A program made the translations under genes and the position numbers. From NCBI RefSeq assembly GCF_002920535.1, contig NZ_PQSS01000010.1:1-64000 (forward strand): a stretch of 64,000 bases of DNA. Direction: 5' to 3'. Below are positions 31,368 to 40,875 of the stretch, piece by piece; the first letter of the stretch is position 1, and the number at the start of each line of letters is the position of its first letter. A model generated the notes under the pieces. It was not told where the DNA came from. It ran no database searches and saw only the letters and a list, made by a program, of their open reading frames with translations. This stretch comes from Streptomyces sp. Ru71. Lineage in GTDB: Bacteria; Actinomycetota; Actinomycetes; Streptomycetales; Streptomycetaceae.

Positions 31368-32243
31368 ATGGCTGGCTCAGTCCCCCCATGGCACTCGGTC
31401 CCCCTTCCCCGCCGGTCGCCCGAGACGGGCGGTCCCGTCCGGCGTTGGTACGAGAACGAACTGGGCTGGCCGGTGGTGCCCGGGGAACCGGTACGACTTT
31501 CCGTGGGCCCGCGCTTCGACGTCCTGGACGTCCCCGTCGAGGCGGGGCTGGCCGCACTGCGGCATCTGAGCCCCGGCTCGCCGGTGGCCGTCCGCGGCGG
31601 GCGCATGTGGCTCCTGCTGGCCCCCGGCAGCGCGGACGAACTGCCCGGCCTGCTGGAGTGGCTGGAGTGGGCCCCGCTCTCGCCCTTCCTGGACCTGACG
31701 GCCCTGGGCCCGGGCAGCACGCTGGAGGCCCCGCTGCCGCCGGCACGGTTCCTGGCTGGACCGACCGGCTCATCCGGGAATGGCCCCGCAGGGCCGTCCT
31801 CGGACGGCCTGAGAGGCCCGCGCGGAGGCTGCTGGGGTGAATCGCCCGGCGAGGCCCCGGCAGGGCCGTACACAGACCACCGGGGGCAGTCCGCCGGGGT
31901 TGGGGCAGCAGATGCGGTCAGGGGCCGCCCGGAGGCGTCCGCCGTGACAAGGCCGGCCACAACCAGGTCCGCCGATCCGGGGGCGGGCGACGTCCGGCCG
32001 ACCGGGGCCGGGCCCGGCGGGACATGGGCGGCCGGGGCTGGCCGCTCCGCTTCCCAGGGGGCCGCCGTATGGCTGCGGCCCCCGGTGCCGGGGTGCGAGG
32101 TCGAGGCCTCGCTGCCGACGATGTCGGCGCTGGGGGGCGATGCGGGCACCCCCGATCTCGTACGGGTGGTGGAAACGGTGGCCACGCAGTGCCACCGCAT
32201 CCGCCTGCGGCGCGCGTGCGCTCAGCCGTTGGCCTTCTCGTAG
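31368..32243 (+). CDS. Conserved hypothetical protein with Pro/Gly-rich centre
   Basis: A protein of about 291 residues. The start is uncertain because no good ribosome site precedes the ATG at 31368. The N-terminal 110 residues are ordered (RWYENELGWPVVPGEPVRLS ... WLLLAPGSADELPGLLEWLEW) and faintly resemble the N-terminal part of bifunctional primase-polymerase (Prim-Pol) domains. The middle is low complexity. The end (PDLVRVVETVATQCHRIRL) is ordered again and overlaps the lsr2 3' end by 22 bases, convergently. No catalytic motif is evident. Confidence 0.7.
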   Translation: MAGSVPPWHSVPLPRRSPETGGPVRRWYENELGWPVVPGEPVRLSVGPRFDVLDVPVEAGLAALRHLSPGSPVAVRGGRMWLLLAPGSADELPGLLEWLEWAPLSPFLDLTALGPGSTLEAPLPPARFLAGPTGSSGNGPAGPSSDGLRGPRGGCWGESPGEAPAGPYTDHRGQSAGVGAADAVRGRPEASAVTRPATTRSADPGAGDVRPTGAGPGGTWAAGAGRSASQGAAVWLRPPVPGCEVEASLPTMSALGGDAGTPDLVRVVETVATQCHRIRLRRACAQPLAFS

Positions 32244-32560
32244 GCCTCGCGAATGGACGCGGGAACCCGGCCGCGGTCATTGACCTCGTAACCGTTCTCC
32301 TTGGCCCAGGCGCGGATCGCGGCGGTGTCCTGGGTACCGCCGCCGGAAGCGGCACGCGCCTTTCCGCGTCCGCCCGACGCACGGCCACCGGTGCGACGAC
32401 CATTCTTCACGTACGGCTCAAGAAGGCCGCGCAGCTTGTCGGCATTGGCGGTGGTGAGATCGATCTCGTACGTCTTCCCGTCCAGCGCGAACGTCACGGT
32501 CTCGTCTGCCTCGCCGCCGTCGAGGTCGTCGACAAGAAGGACCTGAACCTTCTGTGCCAC
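32222..32560 (-). CDS. lsr2: Lsr2 nucleoid-associated protein
   Basis: Lsr2 is the actinobacterial functional counterpart of H-NS. It binds AT-rich DNA and silences foreign or specialised genes. The 112-residue protein starts at GTG (32558-32560) after GAAAGGAAATCC. It shows the N-terminal oligomerisation domain (KVQVLLVDDLDGGEADETV) and the C-terminal DNA-binding domain with the RGR hook (NDRGRVPASI). A basic linker joins them. Confidence 0.97.
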   Translation of the reverse strand: MAQKVQVLLVDDLDGGEADETVTFALDGKTYEIDLTTANADKLRGLLEPYVKNGRRTGGRASGGRGKARAASGGGTQDTAAIRAWAKENGYEVNDRGRVPASIREAYEKANG

Positions 32561-32629
32561 CGGATTTCCTTTCATCGATAACGTGAGGACCCAGGGTGCG
32601 CGGCGTCCGCCCGTTTCACCGCCGCCCCT

Positions 32630-32700
32630 GTTATATGCAGTACTGCAGTACGTCGGAAAGCAAACCGCTTTTGCCGGAAAAACACAAACCCCTGGCAGAG
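32630..32700 (-). promoter_or_regulatory. AT-rich region and palindrome upstream of lsr2
   Basis: This is markedly richer in A+T than its surroundings and contains the perfect palindrome GTACTGCAGTAC (32640-32651) about 80 bp before the lsr2 start. Since Lsr2 prefers AT-rich DNA, autoregulation is a reasonable inference. Confidence 0.45.
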
Positions 32701-32809
32701 GCCGACCCACGGCCCCAGGGCCGGAAACATGCGCGTTTCGGACATAGGGAACCTGGGCAACGGCCGGCGGTGCGGAATATGCCGTGACAGCGTTGCCGTT
32801 GCCCGGCGA

Positions 32810-33343
32810 TCACAGATGCAGAAGCATGCGGCTGTTGCCGAGGGTGTTCGGTTTCACTCGTTCGAGACCGAGGAACTCCGCGACGCCCTCGTCATAGGAA
32901 CGCAGGAGCTCCGCGTACACATCGCGGTCCACCGGGGTCTCACCGATCTCCACGAAGCCGTGCTTGCCGAAGAACTCGACTTCGAAGGTCAGGCAGAATA
33001 CGCGGCGAACACCCAGCCAGCGGGCGGTCTGCAGCAACTTCTCCAGCACCTGGTGACCGACGCCCGCGCCCTTCAGGCCGGGCTTCACGGCGAGTGTGCG
33101 GACTTCCGCGAGGTCTTCCCACATCACGTGCAGTGCGCCGCAGCCGACCACCTCGGCGTTGTCGTCGCGTTCCGCGACCCAGAACTCCTGGATGTCCTCG
33201 TAAAGCGTCACCGTCGCTTTGTCGAGCAGGATGCCGCCGCGGACGTAGGCATCGAGGAGTCGGCGCACTGCGGGGACATCGCTGGTGCGGGCCCGCCGGA
33301 CCGTGATGGCTTTAGCGGTGGGTTCGGGGCTCTGTGCGGACAT
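32810..33343 (-). CDS. GNAT amino-acid N-acetyltransferase (short ArgA-like)
   Basis: A 177-residue GNAT enzyme that matches the short N-acetylglutamate synthase type used by actinobacteria for the first step of arginine synthesis. The acetyl-CoA loop is VKPGLKGAGVGHQVLEKLL (residues 87-105), and CLTFEVEFFGKHGFVEIGE is the expected C-terminal half. It lies 9 bp behind the BlaI-type regulator gene on the same strand, so they probably share a transcript. Confidence 0.9.
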   Translation of the reverse strand: MSAQSPEPTAKAITVRRARTSDVPAVRRLLDAYVRGGILLDKATVTLYEDIQEFWVAERDDNAEVVGCGALHVMWEDLAEVRTLAVKPGLKGAGVGHQVLEKLLQTARWLGVRRVFCLTFEVEFFGKHGFVEIGETPVDRDVYAELLRSYDEGVAEFLGLERVKPNTLGNSRMLLHL

Positions 33344-33352
33344 GGCGGGACG

Positions 33353-33844
33353 CTATCGCCCGCCGCCCCGCGCCGCCGAGTCGGGGTTCTCCTGTACCGG
33401 GGCGGCGTTCTGGCCGGCGCCTTCGGCTTCGCCGCGTTCCAGGGCTTGTGTCGCTTGTGTTGTTTCCGCGATGGCTTCCTCGCCCCCGTCGCGGATGATG
33501 CGCAGGGCATCCCGCAAGGCCTGCCGCTGTTCGTCGCTCATCATGCCGAAGAAGGCGACGAGAGCGGCGGCGGGGTTGTCGCTCTGCCCCCAGGCGTCGT
33601 TCATCAGGGCGGCGGCGTAGGCGGCCCGGGTGGAGACCGCCTCATATCGATAGGCCCGGCCTTCCGCTTCGCGGCGCACCCAGCCCTTCTGATGGAGATT
33701 GTCCAAAACGGTCATGACCGTGGTGTAGGCGATCGACCGTTCCTGTTGCAGATCTTCCAGGACTTCTCGAACCGTGACGGGGCGGTTCCACTTCCACACC
33801 CGCGTCATGACCGCGTCTTCGAGTTCTCCCAATGGGCGAGGCAC
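33353..33844 (-). CDS. BlaI/MecI/CopY family transcriptional regulator
   Basis: A 163-residue repressor with the winged helix of the Penicillinase_R family: LGELEDAVMTRVWKWNRPVT followed by YTTVMTVLDNLHQKGWVRRE. The C-terminal extension (residues 120-163) is acidic and low complexity. Typical family members are inactivated by a partner membrane protease of the BlaR1/M56 type. No such gene lies here, so the signal is unknown. Confidence 0.93.
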   Translation of the reverse strand: MPRPLGELEDAVMTRVWKWNRPVTVREVLEDLQQERSIAYTTVMTVLDNLHQKGWVRREAEGRAYRYEAVSTRAAYAAALMNDAWGQSDNPAAALVAFFGMMSDEQRQALRDALRIIRDGGEEAIAETTQATQALERGEAEGAGQNAAPVQENPDSAARGGGR

Positions 33845-33920
33845 AGCTCAGACGATAGTGGGAGATCTCACCCTTGGCGTGCCGGACGGGCACTTTTAGT
33901 GACAATCGCGAACAAAAAGG

Positions 33921-33961
33921 GCGTACGACTCGGCAGCGGGGGCTGCGTGGGAGTCGTACGC
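33921..33961 (-). terminator. Terminator downstream of the small membrane protein gene
   Basis: GCGTACGACTC (33921-33931) pairs perfectly with GAGTCGTACGC (33951-33961), with a nested GCAG/CTGC stem in the loop. Confidence 0.7.
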
Positions 33962-34002
33962 CGGTGCAGGCGCCGCGGCGGGACGGCCGGGGACGGTCGC
34001 GG

Positions 34003-34182
34003 TCAGGCGTCGCCGGCGGCGGAGGCCTGGCGGGTGTTCTCCACGCGCGCGAGGGCGGCGTCGACGGCCGCGTCCTCCTTGGCCTTGTTGGCGCCGCCCT
34101 GGGTCTTGACGATCACCCGGATCACGCCGACGAAGAAAACGGCCATGACGACCGGGGGCAGGAGCGCGGAGACGTAGTCCAT
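34003..34182 (-). CDS. Small conserved membrane protein (59 aa)
   Basis: A short leftward gene from ATG 34182 to TGA 34003. Its product starts MDYVSALLPPVVMAVFFVGV: one hydrophobic helix followed by a charged helix (KAKEDAAVDAALARVENTR). A terminator hairpin follows it. Such short N-terminally anchored proteins recur in streptomycetes, but I know of no assigned function. Codon third positions are strongly GC as in real genes. Confidence 0.75.
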   Translation of the reverse strand: MDYVSALLPPVVMAVFFVGVIRVIVKTQGGANKAKEDAAVDAALARVENTRQASAAGDA

Positions 34183-34272
34183 GGCTCCAGAGTAGCCAGG
34201 CGCGCGTGCGGATTTCGGGCGGGGTCGGACGATTCGGCCGGCCCCGCCCGGGGTGCGCGGGTGCGGGAGCGG

Positions 34273-34974
34273 TCAGCCGGCCGCCAGTTGCCGGGGCGGC
34301 TTGGCGGGGGCCGGGGCCGGCTTGCGGCGCGGGAAGACCTCGCCGGGGGTCGGGATCGGGCGGCGGGCCGGATCGGGGGCCGAGGGGGACGGCTGGGGCG
34401 TCGAGGCCGGCTTCTGCCCCGGCTTCCTCTCCGGCGTGTCGCCGTCGCCGGCCGCGACGGCGGCATCCGCGAGGTCGTCCGCCGCCGTGCGGCCGCCAGG
34501 GAGCGCCAGCAGGCGGGTGCGGCAGGCGGGCACGGTCGGTACGGCGCCGGCGGCGGCCTCGCGAGCCGCCGTGCCGCGCGCCAGACGGGCCCGTACGTCC
34601 TGTTCGGCCATGGCCTGGCAGCGATCCAGCAGGGCGGCCGCGACGGGGTTGCCGCGCAGGGCGCGCAGGGCGGCCAGGTCGTCGGGGTCCGGCCGGTATC
34701 CGGCGCCCAGCGCCTCGTCGAGCAGCGTGAGGTAACCGGCCGCGGTGCCCGGGAGCGCCGCGCGGTAGCGGCCGAGGTCGGCCACGAGGAAGGCGCGCAG
34801 CCGGGCGCCCTCGCGCATCGCCTCGTCTAGGGACTCTGCGAGACGGAGACAGTCCTGGACGTCCTCGGCCGAGGCGGGGGCGGGGTTCAGGGCGAGGGCG
34901 AGAGCGCGGCGGAGCACACGCAGCTCCTCCACGCCGAACGCCATGCCGCCGCGGGATCCGTATGGCGTGGGCAT
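34273..34974 (-). CDS. Conserved helical protein of unknown function
   Basis: A 233-residue protein; the ATG at 34974 (MPTPYGSRGGMAFGVEELRV) is preferred over the upstream ATG at 35049, whose extension is unlike coding sequence. Residues 15-150 are predicted helical (ELRVLRRALALALNPAPASAEDVQDCL ... RCQAMAEQDVRARLAR region). The C-terminal 80 residues are Pro-rich and basic. No domain is recognised. It lies downstream of coaX on the same strand. Confidence 0.75.
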   Translation of the reverse strand: MPTPYGSRGGMAFGVEELRVLRRALALALNPAPASAEDVQDCLRLAESLDEAMREGARLRAFLVADLGRYRAALPGTAAGYLTLLDEALGAGYRPDPDDLAALRALRGNPVAAALLDRCQAMAEQDVRARLARGTAAREAAAGAVPTVPACRTRLLALPGGRTAADDLADAAVAAGDGDTPERKPGQKPASTPQPSPSAPDPARRPIPTPGEVFPRRKPAPAPAKPPRQLAAG

Positions 34975-35161
34975 GCGGCGACCATACGCGCTAATCAGAC
35001 AAACCAGACACACCGAACGGGCGTGGCGCAACGAGCCACCCGGGTGCACGCGCGAGCGGGCGTACGTCGGGGCGCCGCCCGGCTCGCGCCGGGCGGCGCC
35101 GGAGTACGCGGTGGCCGGCGTCCGGGCCGGCCCCCGCCCCGCACCATCCGCACGGTCCGCG

Positions 35162-35959
35162 TCACATGCGGGCGACGTTCCGCTCGTAGACCAGGCGCAG
35201 GCCGATCAGGGTCAGCCACGGCTCGTGTTCGTCGATCTCCGAGGACTCGCCGAGGACCATCGGGGCCAGGCCGCCCGTCGCGATGACCGTGACGTCGTCC
35301 GGGTCGTCGGCGAGCTCGCGTGCCATCCGGCTGACGACCCCGTCGACCTGGCCGGCGAAGCCGTACACGACGCCCGCCTGCATGGCCTCGACGGTGTTCT
35401 TGCCGATGACACTCCGCGGCCGGGCCACCTCGATCTTGCGCAGCATCGCGGCGCGCATGCCGAGCGCCTCGACGGAGATCTCGATGCCGGGGGCGATGAC
35501 GCCGCCGACGTACTCCCCGCGCGCGGAGACCGCGTCGAACGTCGTCGCCGTGCCGAAGTCGACGACGATCGCCGGGCCGCCGTACAGCTCGTTGGCCGCG
35601 ACGGCGTTGATGATGCGGTCGGCGCCGACCTCCTTCGGGTTGTCGAACTGGATCGGCACACCCGTCTTCACACCGGGCTCGACCAGCACGGCGGGCACGT
35701 CGCCGTAGTAGCGCCGCGTCACCTCGCGCAGTTCGTGCAGCACCGAGGGGACCGTCGCGCAGATGGCGATGCCGTCGATGCCGTCTCCCAGGTCCTCGCC
35801 GAGGAGGGGATGCATCCGCATCAGGCCCTGGAGGAGGACGGCCAGCTCGTCCGCCGTGCGGCGGGCGTCCGTGGAGATGCGCCAGTGCTCGACGATCTCC
35901 TCCCCGTCGAACAGCCCGAGGACGGTGTGCGTGTTGCCTACGTCGATCGTCAGCAGCAT
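35162..35959 (-). CDS. coaX: Type III pantothenate kinase
   Basis: CoaX phosphorylates pantothenate, the first step from vitamin B5 to coenzyme A. The 265-residue protein shows the ASKHA-fold phosphate loop LLTIDVGNTHTVLGLFDG at the N-terminus, GADRIINAVAA and VVDFGTATTFDAVSA. It starts at ATG 35959, 9 bp behind nadC, and ends a five-gene operon whose panC gene makes its substrate. Confidence 0.96.
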   Translation of the reverse strand: MLLTIDVGNTHTVLGLFDGEEIVEHWRISTDARRTADELAVLLQGLMRMHPLLGEDLGDGIDGIAICATVPSVLHELREVTRRYYGDVPAVLVEPGVKTGVPIQFDNPKEVGADRIINAVAANELYGGPAIVVDFGTATTFDAVSARGEYVGGVIAPGIEISVEALGMRAAMLRKIEVARPRSVIGKNTVEAMQAGVVYGFAGQVDGVVSRMARELADDPDDVTVIATGGLAPMVLGESSEIDEHEPWLTLIGLRLVYERNVARM

Positions 35960-35968
35960 GACCGGCCC

Positions 35969-36955
35969 CTACTCCGCCTCGCGCAGGTCCAGGCCGATGT
36001 CCAGGATCGGCGAGGAGTGGGTCAGGGCGCCGACGGCCAGGTAGTCCACGCCGGTCTCGGCGTACGCGCGCGCGTTGTCGAGCGTCAGCCGGCCCGACGC
36101 CTCCAGCAGGGCCCGCCCGCCGACGATCCCGACGGCCTCGGCGCACTCGGTGGGCGTGAAGTTGTCCAGCAGGATCAGGTCCGCGCCGGCGTCCACGACC
36201 TCGCGCAGCTGGTGCAGCGTGTCGACCTCGACCTCGATCGGCACGTCCGGGAAGGCCTCCCGTACGGCCTTGAAGGCCTGCGCGACGCCGCCCGCGGCCA
36301 CGACGTGGTTGTCCTTGACCAGGGCCGCGTCGGACAGCGACATGCGGTGGTTGACGCCGCCGCCGCAGCGCACCGCGAACTTCTCCAGCGAGCGCAGCCC
36401 CGGCGTGGTCTTGCGGGTGTCGCGCACGCGCGCCTTCGTACCGTCCAGCGCGTCCGCCCACGCGCGCGTGGCGGTGGCGATGCCGGACAGCCGGCACATG
36501 ATGTTCAGGGCGCTGCGCTCGGCGGTCAGCAGGTCACGCGTGCGCGTGGTGACCGACAGCAGCTTCTGCCCGGCCTCGACGCGGTCGCCGTCCTCGACGT
36601 GCCGCTCGACCTCGAACTCGTCGGTGCACACCACGGAGAGCACCGCCTCGGCGACCCGCAGGCCCGCCACGACGCCCGCCTCGCGCGCGGTGAAGTCGGC
36701 GGTGGCGACGGCGTCCTCGGGGATGGTGGCGACGGTCGTGACGTCCACGCCGTGGTCCAGGTCCTCCTGGATGGCGACGTTGGCGATGTCCTCGACCTCG
36801 ACGGGGTCGAGTCCGGCGTCGGCCAGGAGCTGCGCGAGCGCGGGGTCGAGCCCGCACTCCAGGTAGTCCTCGTCGGCTTCTGCGCCGCAGGCACAGCCGT
36901 CGCCGCAGCCGCCGTTCGAGGCGAGGGGAAGGTCGTGATCGGTCACTTGGGTCAC
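35969..36955 (-). CDS. nadC: Nicotinate-nucleotide pyrophosphorylase (carboxylating)
   Basis: NadC converts quinolinate and PRPP to nicotinate mononucleotide. The protein has about 328 residues. It shows RDTRKTTPGLR, KFAVRCGGGVNHRMSL, ALVKDNHV and LLDNFTP, the family's substrate-binding motifs. I take the GTG at 36955, which overlaps the nadB stop as GTGA; GTG 36946 is also possible. Before the family domain lies a Cys-rich piece, NGGCGDGCACGAE, absent from typical NadC proteins. Confidence 0.95.
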   Translation of the reverse strand: MTQVTDHDLPLASNGGCGDGCACGAEADEDYLECGLDPALAQLLADAGLDPVEVEDIANVAIQEDLDHGVDVTTVATIPEDAVATADFTAREAGVVAGLRVAEAVLSVVCTDEFEVERHVEDGDRVEAGQKLLSVTTRTRDLLTAERSALNIMCRLSGIATATRAWADALDGTKARVRDTRKTTPGLRSLEKFAVRCGGGVNHRMSLSDAALVKDNHVVAAGGVAQAFKAVREAFPDVPIEVEVDTLHQLREVVDAGADLILLDNFTPTECAEAVGIVGGRALLEASGRLTLDNARAYAETGVDYLAVGALTHSSPILDIGLDLREAE

Positions 36956-38685
36956 TGCTCCTGGTAACGCTGGGGCGCGGGGGCCTCGGGGCGGGTCGGG
37001 GGGAAGTCTGCGCTGTCGGTGGTGTGCACGGCGAGGGACCGGTCGGGATTGAGCGTCACGACGATGTGGCGCCGCCAGTGGGTGTCGTCGCGTCCGGTGC
37101 GGTCCTCGCGCCAGTGGCAGCCGCGGGTCTCCTCGCGCCGCTGGGCGGCGGCGACCAGGACGCGGGCCACGCACAGGAGGTTGGTGGCCTCCCAGGTGTC
37201 GACGCCGGGCTCGGCGGTCTTGCCGTTCTCCTCCAGCGCGTCGCGGGCCTCGGTGTGCAGCCGCTGGAGCTGGTCGGCGGCCTTGGCGAGGGACTCCGCG
37301 GAGCGCAGCACGCCCGCGCCCTCGGTCATGATCCGCTGGATGGCGAACCGGGTCTCAGGGGCGAGCAGCGGGTGCGCGGGCGTGTCCGGGTAGGGCACGG
37401 GCTCGGGCACGCGCGCGTCAAGGCCGCTCGCGGCGTGGCTCGCGGCGATGTCGTCGGCGATGCGCTCGGCGTAGACCAGGCCCTCCAGCAGGGAGTTGGA
37501 GGCGAGCCGGTTCGCGCCGTGCACGCCGGTGCAGGCGACCTCGCCGCACGCGTACAGGCCCGGGACGGTGGTGCGGCCGTGGGAGTCGGTGCGCACGCCG
37601 CCGGAGGCGTAGTGGGCGGCCGGGGCGATCGGGATGGGCTCGTGGACGGGGTCGATGCCGTGGGCGCGGCAGGCGGCCAGGATCGTCGGGAAGCGCTGTT
37701 CCCACATCTGGGCGCCGAAGTGCCGGGCGTCGAGGAACATGTGCTCGGCGTCCTGCTCCAGCATGCGGCGCAGGATGCCCTTGGCGACGATGTCGCGCGG
37801 GGCGAGCTCGGCCAGTTCGTGCTGGCCGACCATGAAGCGCACGCCGTCGGCGTCGACCAGGTGGGCGCCCTCGCCGCGCACCGCCTCGGAGACCAGCGGC
37901 TGCTGGCCCTCGGCCTCGGGTCCGAGGAACAGCACGGTCGGGTGGAACTGCATGAACTCCAGGTCGGAGATCTCCGCGCCCGCGCGCAGGGCGAGCGCCA
38001 CGCCGTCGCCGGTGGACACCGACGGGTTGGTGGTCGCCGAGAACACCTGGCCCATGCCGCCGGTGGCGAGGACGACCGCGGGCGCGTGCACGGCGCCCAC
38101 GCCGTCGTGCTGGCCCTCGCCCATGACGTGCAGGGTGACGCCGGCGGTGCGGCCGTCGGCGTCGGTGAGCAGGTCGAGCACGAGCGCGTTCTCGACGGTC
38201 CGCATCCCCCGCGCGCGTACCGCCTCGACCAGGGCCCGGGAGACCTCGGCGCCGGTCGCGTCGCCGCCCGCGTGGGCGATACGGCGCCGGTGGTGGCCGC
38301 CCTCGCGGGTGAGCTGCAGGCCGCCCTCGGCGGACTCGTCGAAGTGGGCGCCGGTCGCGATGAGCCGTCGTACGGCGTCGGGGCCCTCGGTGACGAGGAC
38401 GCGCACGGCCTCCTCGTCGCACAGTCCCGCGCCGGCGACCAGGGTGTCCTCAAGGTGCTGCTCGGGGGTGTCGCCCTCGCCGAGGGCGGCGGCGATGCCG
38501 CCCTGCGCCCAGCGGGTGGAGCCGTCGTCGAGGCGGGCCTTGGTGACGACGACCGTGTTCAGGCCCGCGGCCTCGCAGCGCAGGGCCGCGGTCAGGCCGG
38601 CGACGCCGGAACCCACGACCACCACGTCCGCGGTGATGGACCACCCGGGTGCGGGCGCGTGCAGTCGTATGCCTGTGCTGGTCAC
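36952..38685 (-). CDS. nadB: L-aspartate oxidase
   Basis: NadB is the FAD enzyme that oxidises aspartate to iminoaspartate at the start of NAD synthesis. The 577-residue protein has FAD-binding [14 protein letters not shown] near residue 25, [17 protein letters not shown], the ATGGMGQVF segment and ASGGVRTD followed by [19 protein letters not shown]. It starts at GTG 38685, overlapping panC as GTGA. nadA is not in this window, so quinolinate synthase must be encoded elsewhere. Confidence 0.97.
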   Translation of the reverse strand: MTSTGIRLHAPAPGWSITADVVVVGSGVAGLTAALRCEAAGLNTVVVTKARLDDGSTRWAQGGIAAALGEGDTPEQHLEDTLVAGAGLCDEEAVRVLVTEGPDAVRRLIATGAHFDESAEGGLQLTREGGHHRRRIAHAGGDATGAEVSRALVEAVRARGMRTVENALVLDLLTDADGRTAGVTLHVMGEGQHDGVGAVHAPAVVLATGGMGQVFSATTNPSVSTGDGVALALRAGAEISDLEFMQFHPTVLFLGPEAEGQQPLVSEAVRGEGAHLVDADGVRFMVGQHELAELAPRDIVAKGILRRMLEQDAEHMFLDARHFGAQMWEQRFPTILAACRAHGIDPVHEPIPIAPAAHYASGGVRTDSHGRTTVPGLYACGEVACTGVHGANRLASNSLLEGLVYAERIADDIAASHAASGLDARVPEPVPYPDTPAHPLLAPETRFAIQRIMTEGAGVLRSAESLAKAADQLQRLHTEARDALEENGKTAEPGVDTWEATNLLCVARVLVAAAQRREETRGCHWREDRTGRDDTHWRRHIVVTLNPDRSLAVHTTDSADFPPTRPEAPAPQRYQEQ

Positions 38686-39674
38686 GAGGCGGCTCCGAAG
38701 GTGAGAGGAAGGTTGTCGATCAGCCGGGTCGAGCCGACCCGGGCGGCGACGGCGAGGACGGCCTCGCCGGTGAAGTCGTCCCCGATCTCGGTGAAGTCGG
38801 ACGGGTCGACGAGCGCGAGGTAGTCCAGTTCCAGCGGCGGGTCCAGGCGGGCGGCCTCGTCCAGGACGGCCCGCGCGGCAGCCCGTACGGCGGCCGGCCC
38901 GCCGGGGGCGGCGGTGGCGACGGCGTGCGCGTCGGCGGCGGCGCGGGACTCGCCGAGGGCGCTGAGCGCCTCGGCACGCGCGTGCGTGGCGGGCACCTCA
39001 CGCGCGCGTGCGCGCAGCGCCTCCTGGGCGGCGTGCCGGTCGCGGCCGGCGAACAGCGCGCGGGAGAGCGCGAGCGCGGTGCGCCGCTCCTGCGGGGACA
39101 GGTAGCGGTTGCGGCTGGAGAGGGCGAGCCCGTCGTCCTCGCGGACGGTGGGCACGCCGACGATCTCGACGCCGAAGTTCAGGTCGCGCACCATGCGGCG
39201 GATCAGGGCGAGCTGCTGGGCGTCCTTCTGTCCGTACAGGGCGACGTCGGGGCGGGTGAGGTGCAGCAGCTTGCCGACGACGGTGAGCATGCCATCGAAG
39301 TGGCCGGGGCGGGAGGCGCCCTCCAGGCGCTCCCCCATGGGACCGGCGCTGATGCGGACCTGCGGCTCGCCGCCGGGGTAGACCTCCTCGACGGAGGGCG
39401 CGAAGACGACGTCGGCGCCGGCCTGCTCGGCGATCTTGAGGTCGGCCTCCAGGGTGCGCGGGTAGCGGTCCAGGTCCTCGCCCTTGCCGAACTGCAGCGG
39501 GTTGACGAAGACGGTGACGACGACCTCGCCGTCGGCGCCGGCGATCCCGCGCGCGGTGCGGATGAGCGTGGCGTGGCCCTCGTGCAGGGCACCCATGGTC
39601 ATCACGACGGCGCGACGGCCCGCACGCGCGCGTGCGTGGAGTTCGTCGGCGGTGCGCAGCAGGGTGGTGGTCAT
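38682..39674 (-). CDS. panC: Pantoate-beta-alanine ligase
   Basis: PanC joins pantoate and beta-alanine with ATP to give pantothenate. The 330-residue protein carries [14 protein letters not shown] (HIGH-type motif), [35 protein letters not shown] and [11 protein letters not shown]. It is coupled to both neighbours by four-base overlaps. It has an Ala-rich insertion before the C-terminal [10 protein letters not shown] that makes it longer than E. coli PanC. Confidence 0.97.
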   Translation of the reverse strand: MTTTLLRTADELHARARAGRRAVVMTMGALHEGHATLIRTARGIAGADGEVVVTVFVNPLQFGKGEDLDRYPRTLEADLKIAEQAGADVVFAPSVEEVYPGGEPQVRISAGPMGERLEGASRPGHFDGMLTVVGKLLHLTRPDVALYGQKDAQQLALIRRMVRDLNFGVEIVGVPTVREDDGLALSSRNRYLSPQERRTALALSRALFAGRDRHAAQEALRARAREVPATHARAEALSALGESRAAADAHAVATAAPGGPAAVRAAARAVLDEAARLDPPLELDYLALVDPSDFTEIGDDFTGEAVLAVAARVGSTRLIDNLPLTFGAAS

Positions 39675-40618
39675 CGGGCGTCCCCTTCGATGCCGTCGGT
39701 CCCGTCCGTTGCGTCGGTCCCGGTGGCGAGTACCCCGAGGAGGTCCTCGGCGAGTTCCGGCTTGAGCAGTCCGTGGGCGAGCGCGCGGTCGGCGGTGGCG
39801 CGGGCCATCGCCAGATAGCCGGCGACGGTCTGCGGGGCGTGCTTGCGCAGCTGTTCGACGTGCGCGGCGACCGTGCCGGCGTCCCCGCGCGCGACGGGCC
39901 CGGTCAGGGCGGCGTCGCCGGAACGCAGGGCGTTGTCGAGGGCGGCACCCAGCAGCGGGCCGAGCATCCGGTCGGGGGCCTCGACACCGGCCTCGCGCAG
40001 CAGCTCCATGGACTGGGCGACCAGGGTGACGAGGTGGTTGGCGCCCAGGGCGAGCGCCGCGTGGTACAGCGGGCGCATCTCCTCGGCGATCCACTCCGGT
40101 TCGCCGCCCATCTCGATGACGAGGGCCTCGGCGGCCAGCCGCAGCTCCTCGGGGGCGGTGACGCCGAACGAGCAGCCGGCCAGGCGCTGCACGTCCACGG
40201 GGGTGCCGGTGAACGTCATCGCCGGGTGCAGGGCCAGCGGCAGCGCGCCCGCGCGCAGGGCCGGGTCGAGCACCTTCGCGCCGTACCGACCGGAGGTGTG
40301 CACGAGCAGCTGGCCGGGCCGTACGGCACCGGTCTCGGCGAGGCCCGCGACGAGGCCGGGCAGGGTGTCGTCGGGGACGGTCAGCAGCACCAGGTCGGCG
40401 CGCTGGAGGACCTCGGCGGGCGGGACGAGGGGCACGTCGGGCAGCATGAGCGCGGCCCGCCTGCGGGAGGTGTCGGAGACCCCGGAGACGGCGACCGGGC
40501 GGTGCCCGGCGAGCTGGAGGGAGGCGGCGAGCGCGGGGCCGACGCGTCCGGCGCCGACGACGCCGACGGTGAGCCGCGCGGGGCGGTCCCTGGGATCTGG
40601 CTGTTGGCTTGTACTCAC
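39671..40618 (-). CDS. Rossmann-fold DUF2520 protein
   Basis: A 315-residue protein with an N-terminal nucleotide-binding fold ([19 protein letters not shown]) and a C-terminal all-helical DUF2520 domain ([39 protein letters not shown]). The layout is that of hydroxyacid dehydrogenases or ketopantoate-type reductases. Its fixed place just before panC suggests a job in pantoate supply, but this is inference; the activity has not been assigned. First gene of the NAD/CoA operon. Confidence 0.9.
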   Translation of the reverse strand: MSTSQQPDPRDRPARLTVGVVGAGRVGPALAASLQLAGHRPVAVSGVSDTSRRRAALMLPDVPLVPPAEVLQRADLVLLTVPDDTLPGLVAGLAETGAVRPGQLLVHTSGRYGAKVLDPALRAGALPLALHPAMTFTGTPVDVQRLAGCSFGVTAPEELRLAAEALVIEMGGEPEWIAEEMRPLYHAALALGANHLVTLVAQSMELLREAGVEAPDRMLGPLLGAALDNALRSGDAALTGPVARGDAGTVAAHVEQLRKHAPQTVAGYLAMARATADRALAHGLLKPELAEDLLGVLATGTDATDGTDGIEGDAR

Positions 40619-40782
40619 GCGACGGCGGCCTTCCGTTCCAGTCCGCTCCGGGTACCGGACGATTTCTCGTCATGTTAACGCTATCGGGTCGGAGGGCGTT
40701 CGTTCGTCCACAGGCTGTGGGTTACGCCACGCCGCGCCGGGTGCCCTGGAGCGGGGCCATGGGCGCGCTGCGGAGGGGCCCT

Positions 40783-40825
40783 GCTGAGAACGCGGAGGGC
40801 CCGGCTGGGAACGCGGAGGGGCCCG
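40783..40825 (+). repeat. 2 x 22-bp direct repeat in a divergent promoter region
   Basis: GAACGCGGAGGGCCCGG-like blocks recur twice in tandem upstream of the aldolase-family gene. The remainder of 40619-40875 holds the divergent promoters; TAACAT at 40673-40678 (leftward) is a possible -10. Confidence 0.45.
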
Positions 40826-40875
40826 GCGGGAAAAGCGAATGCCCGCCTTATCGGCCGCACGGCATGATCGCGCGC

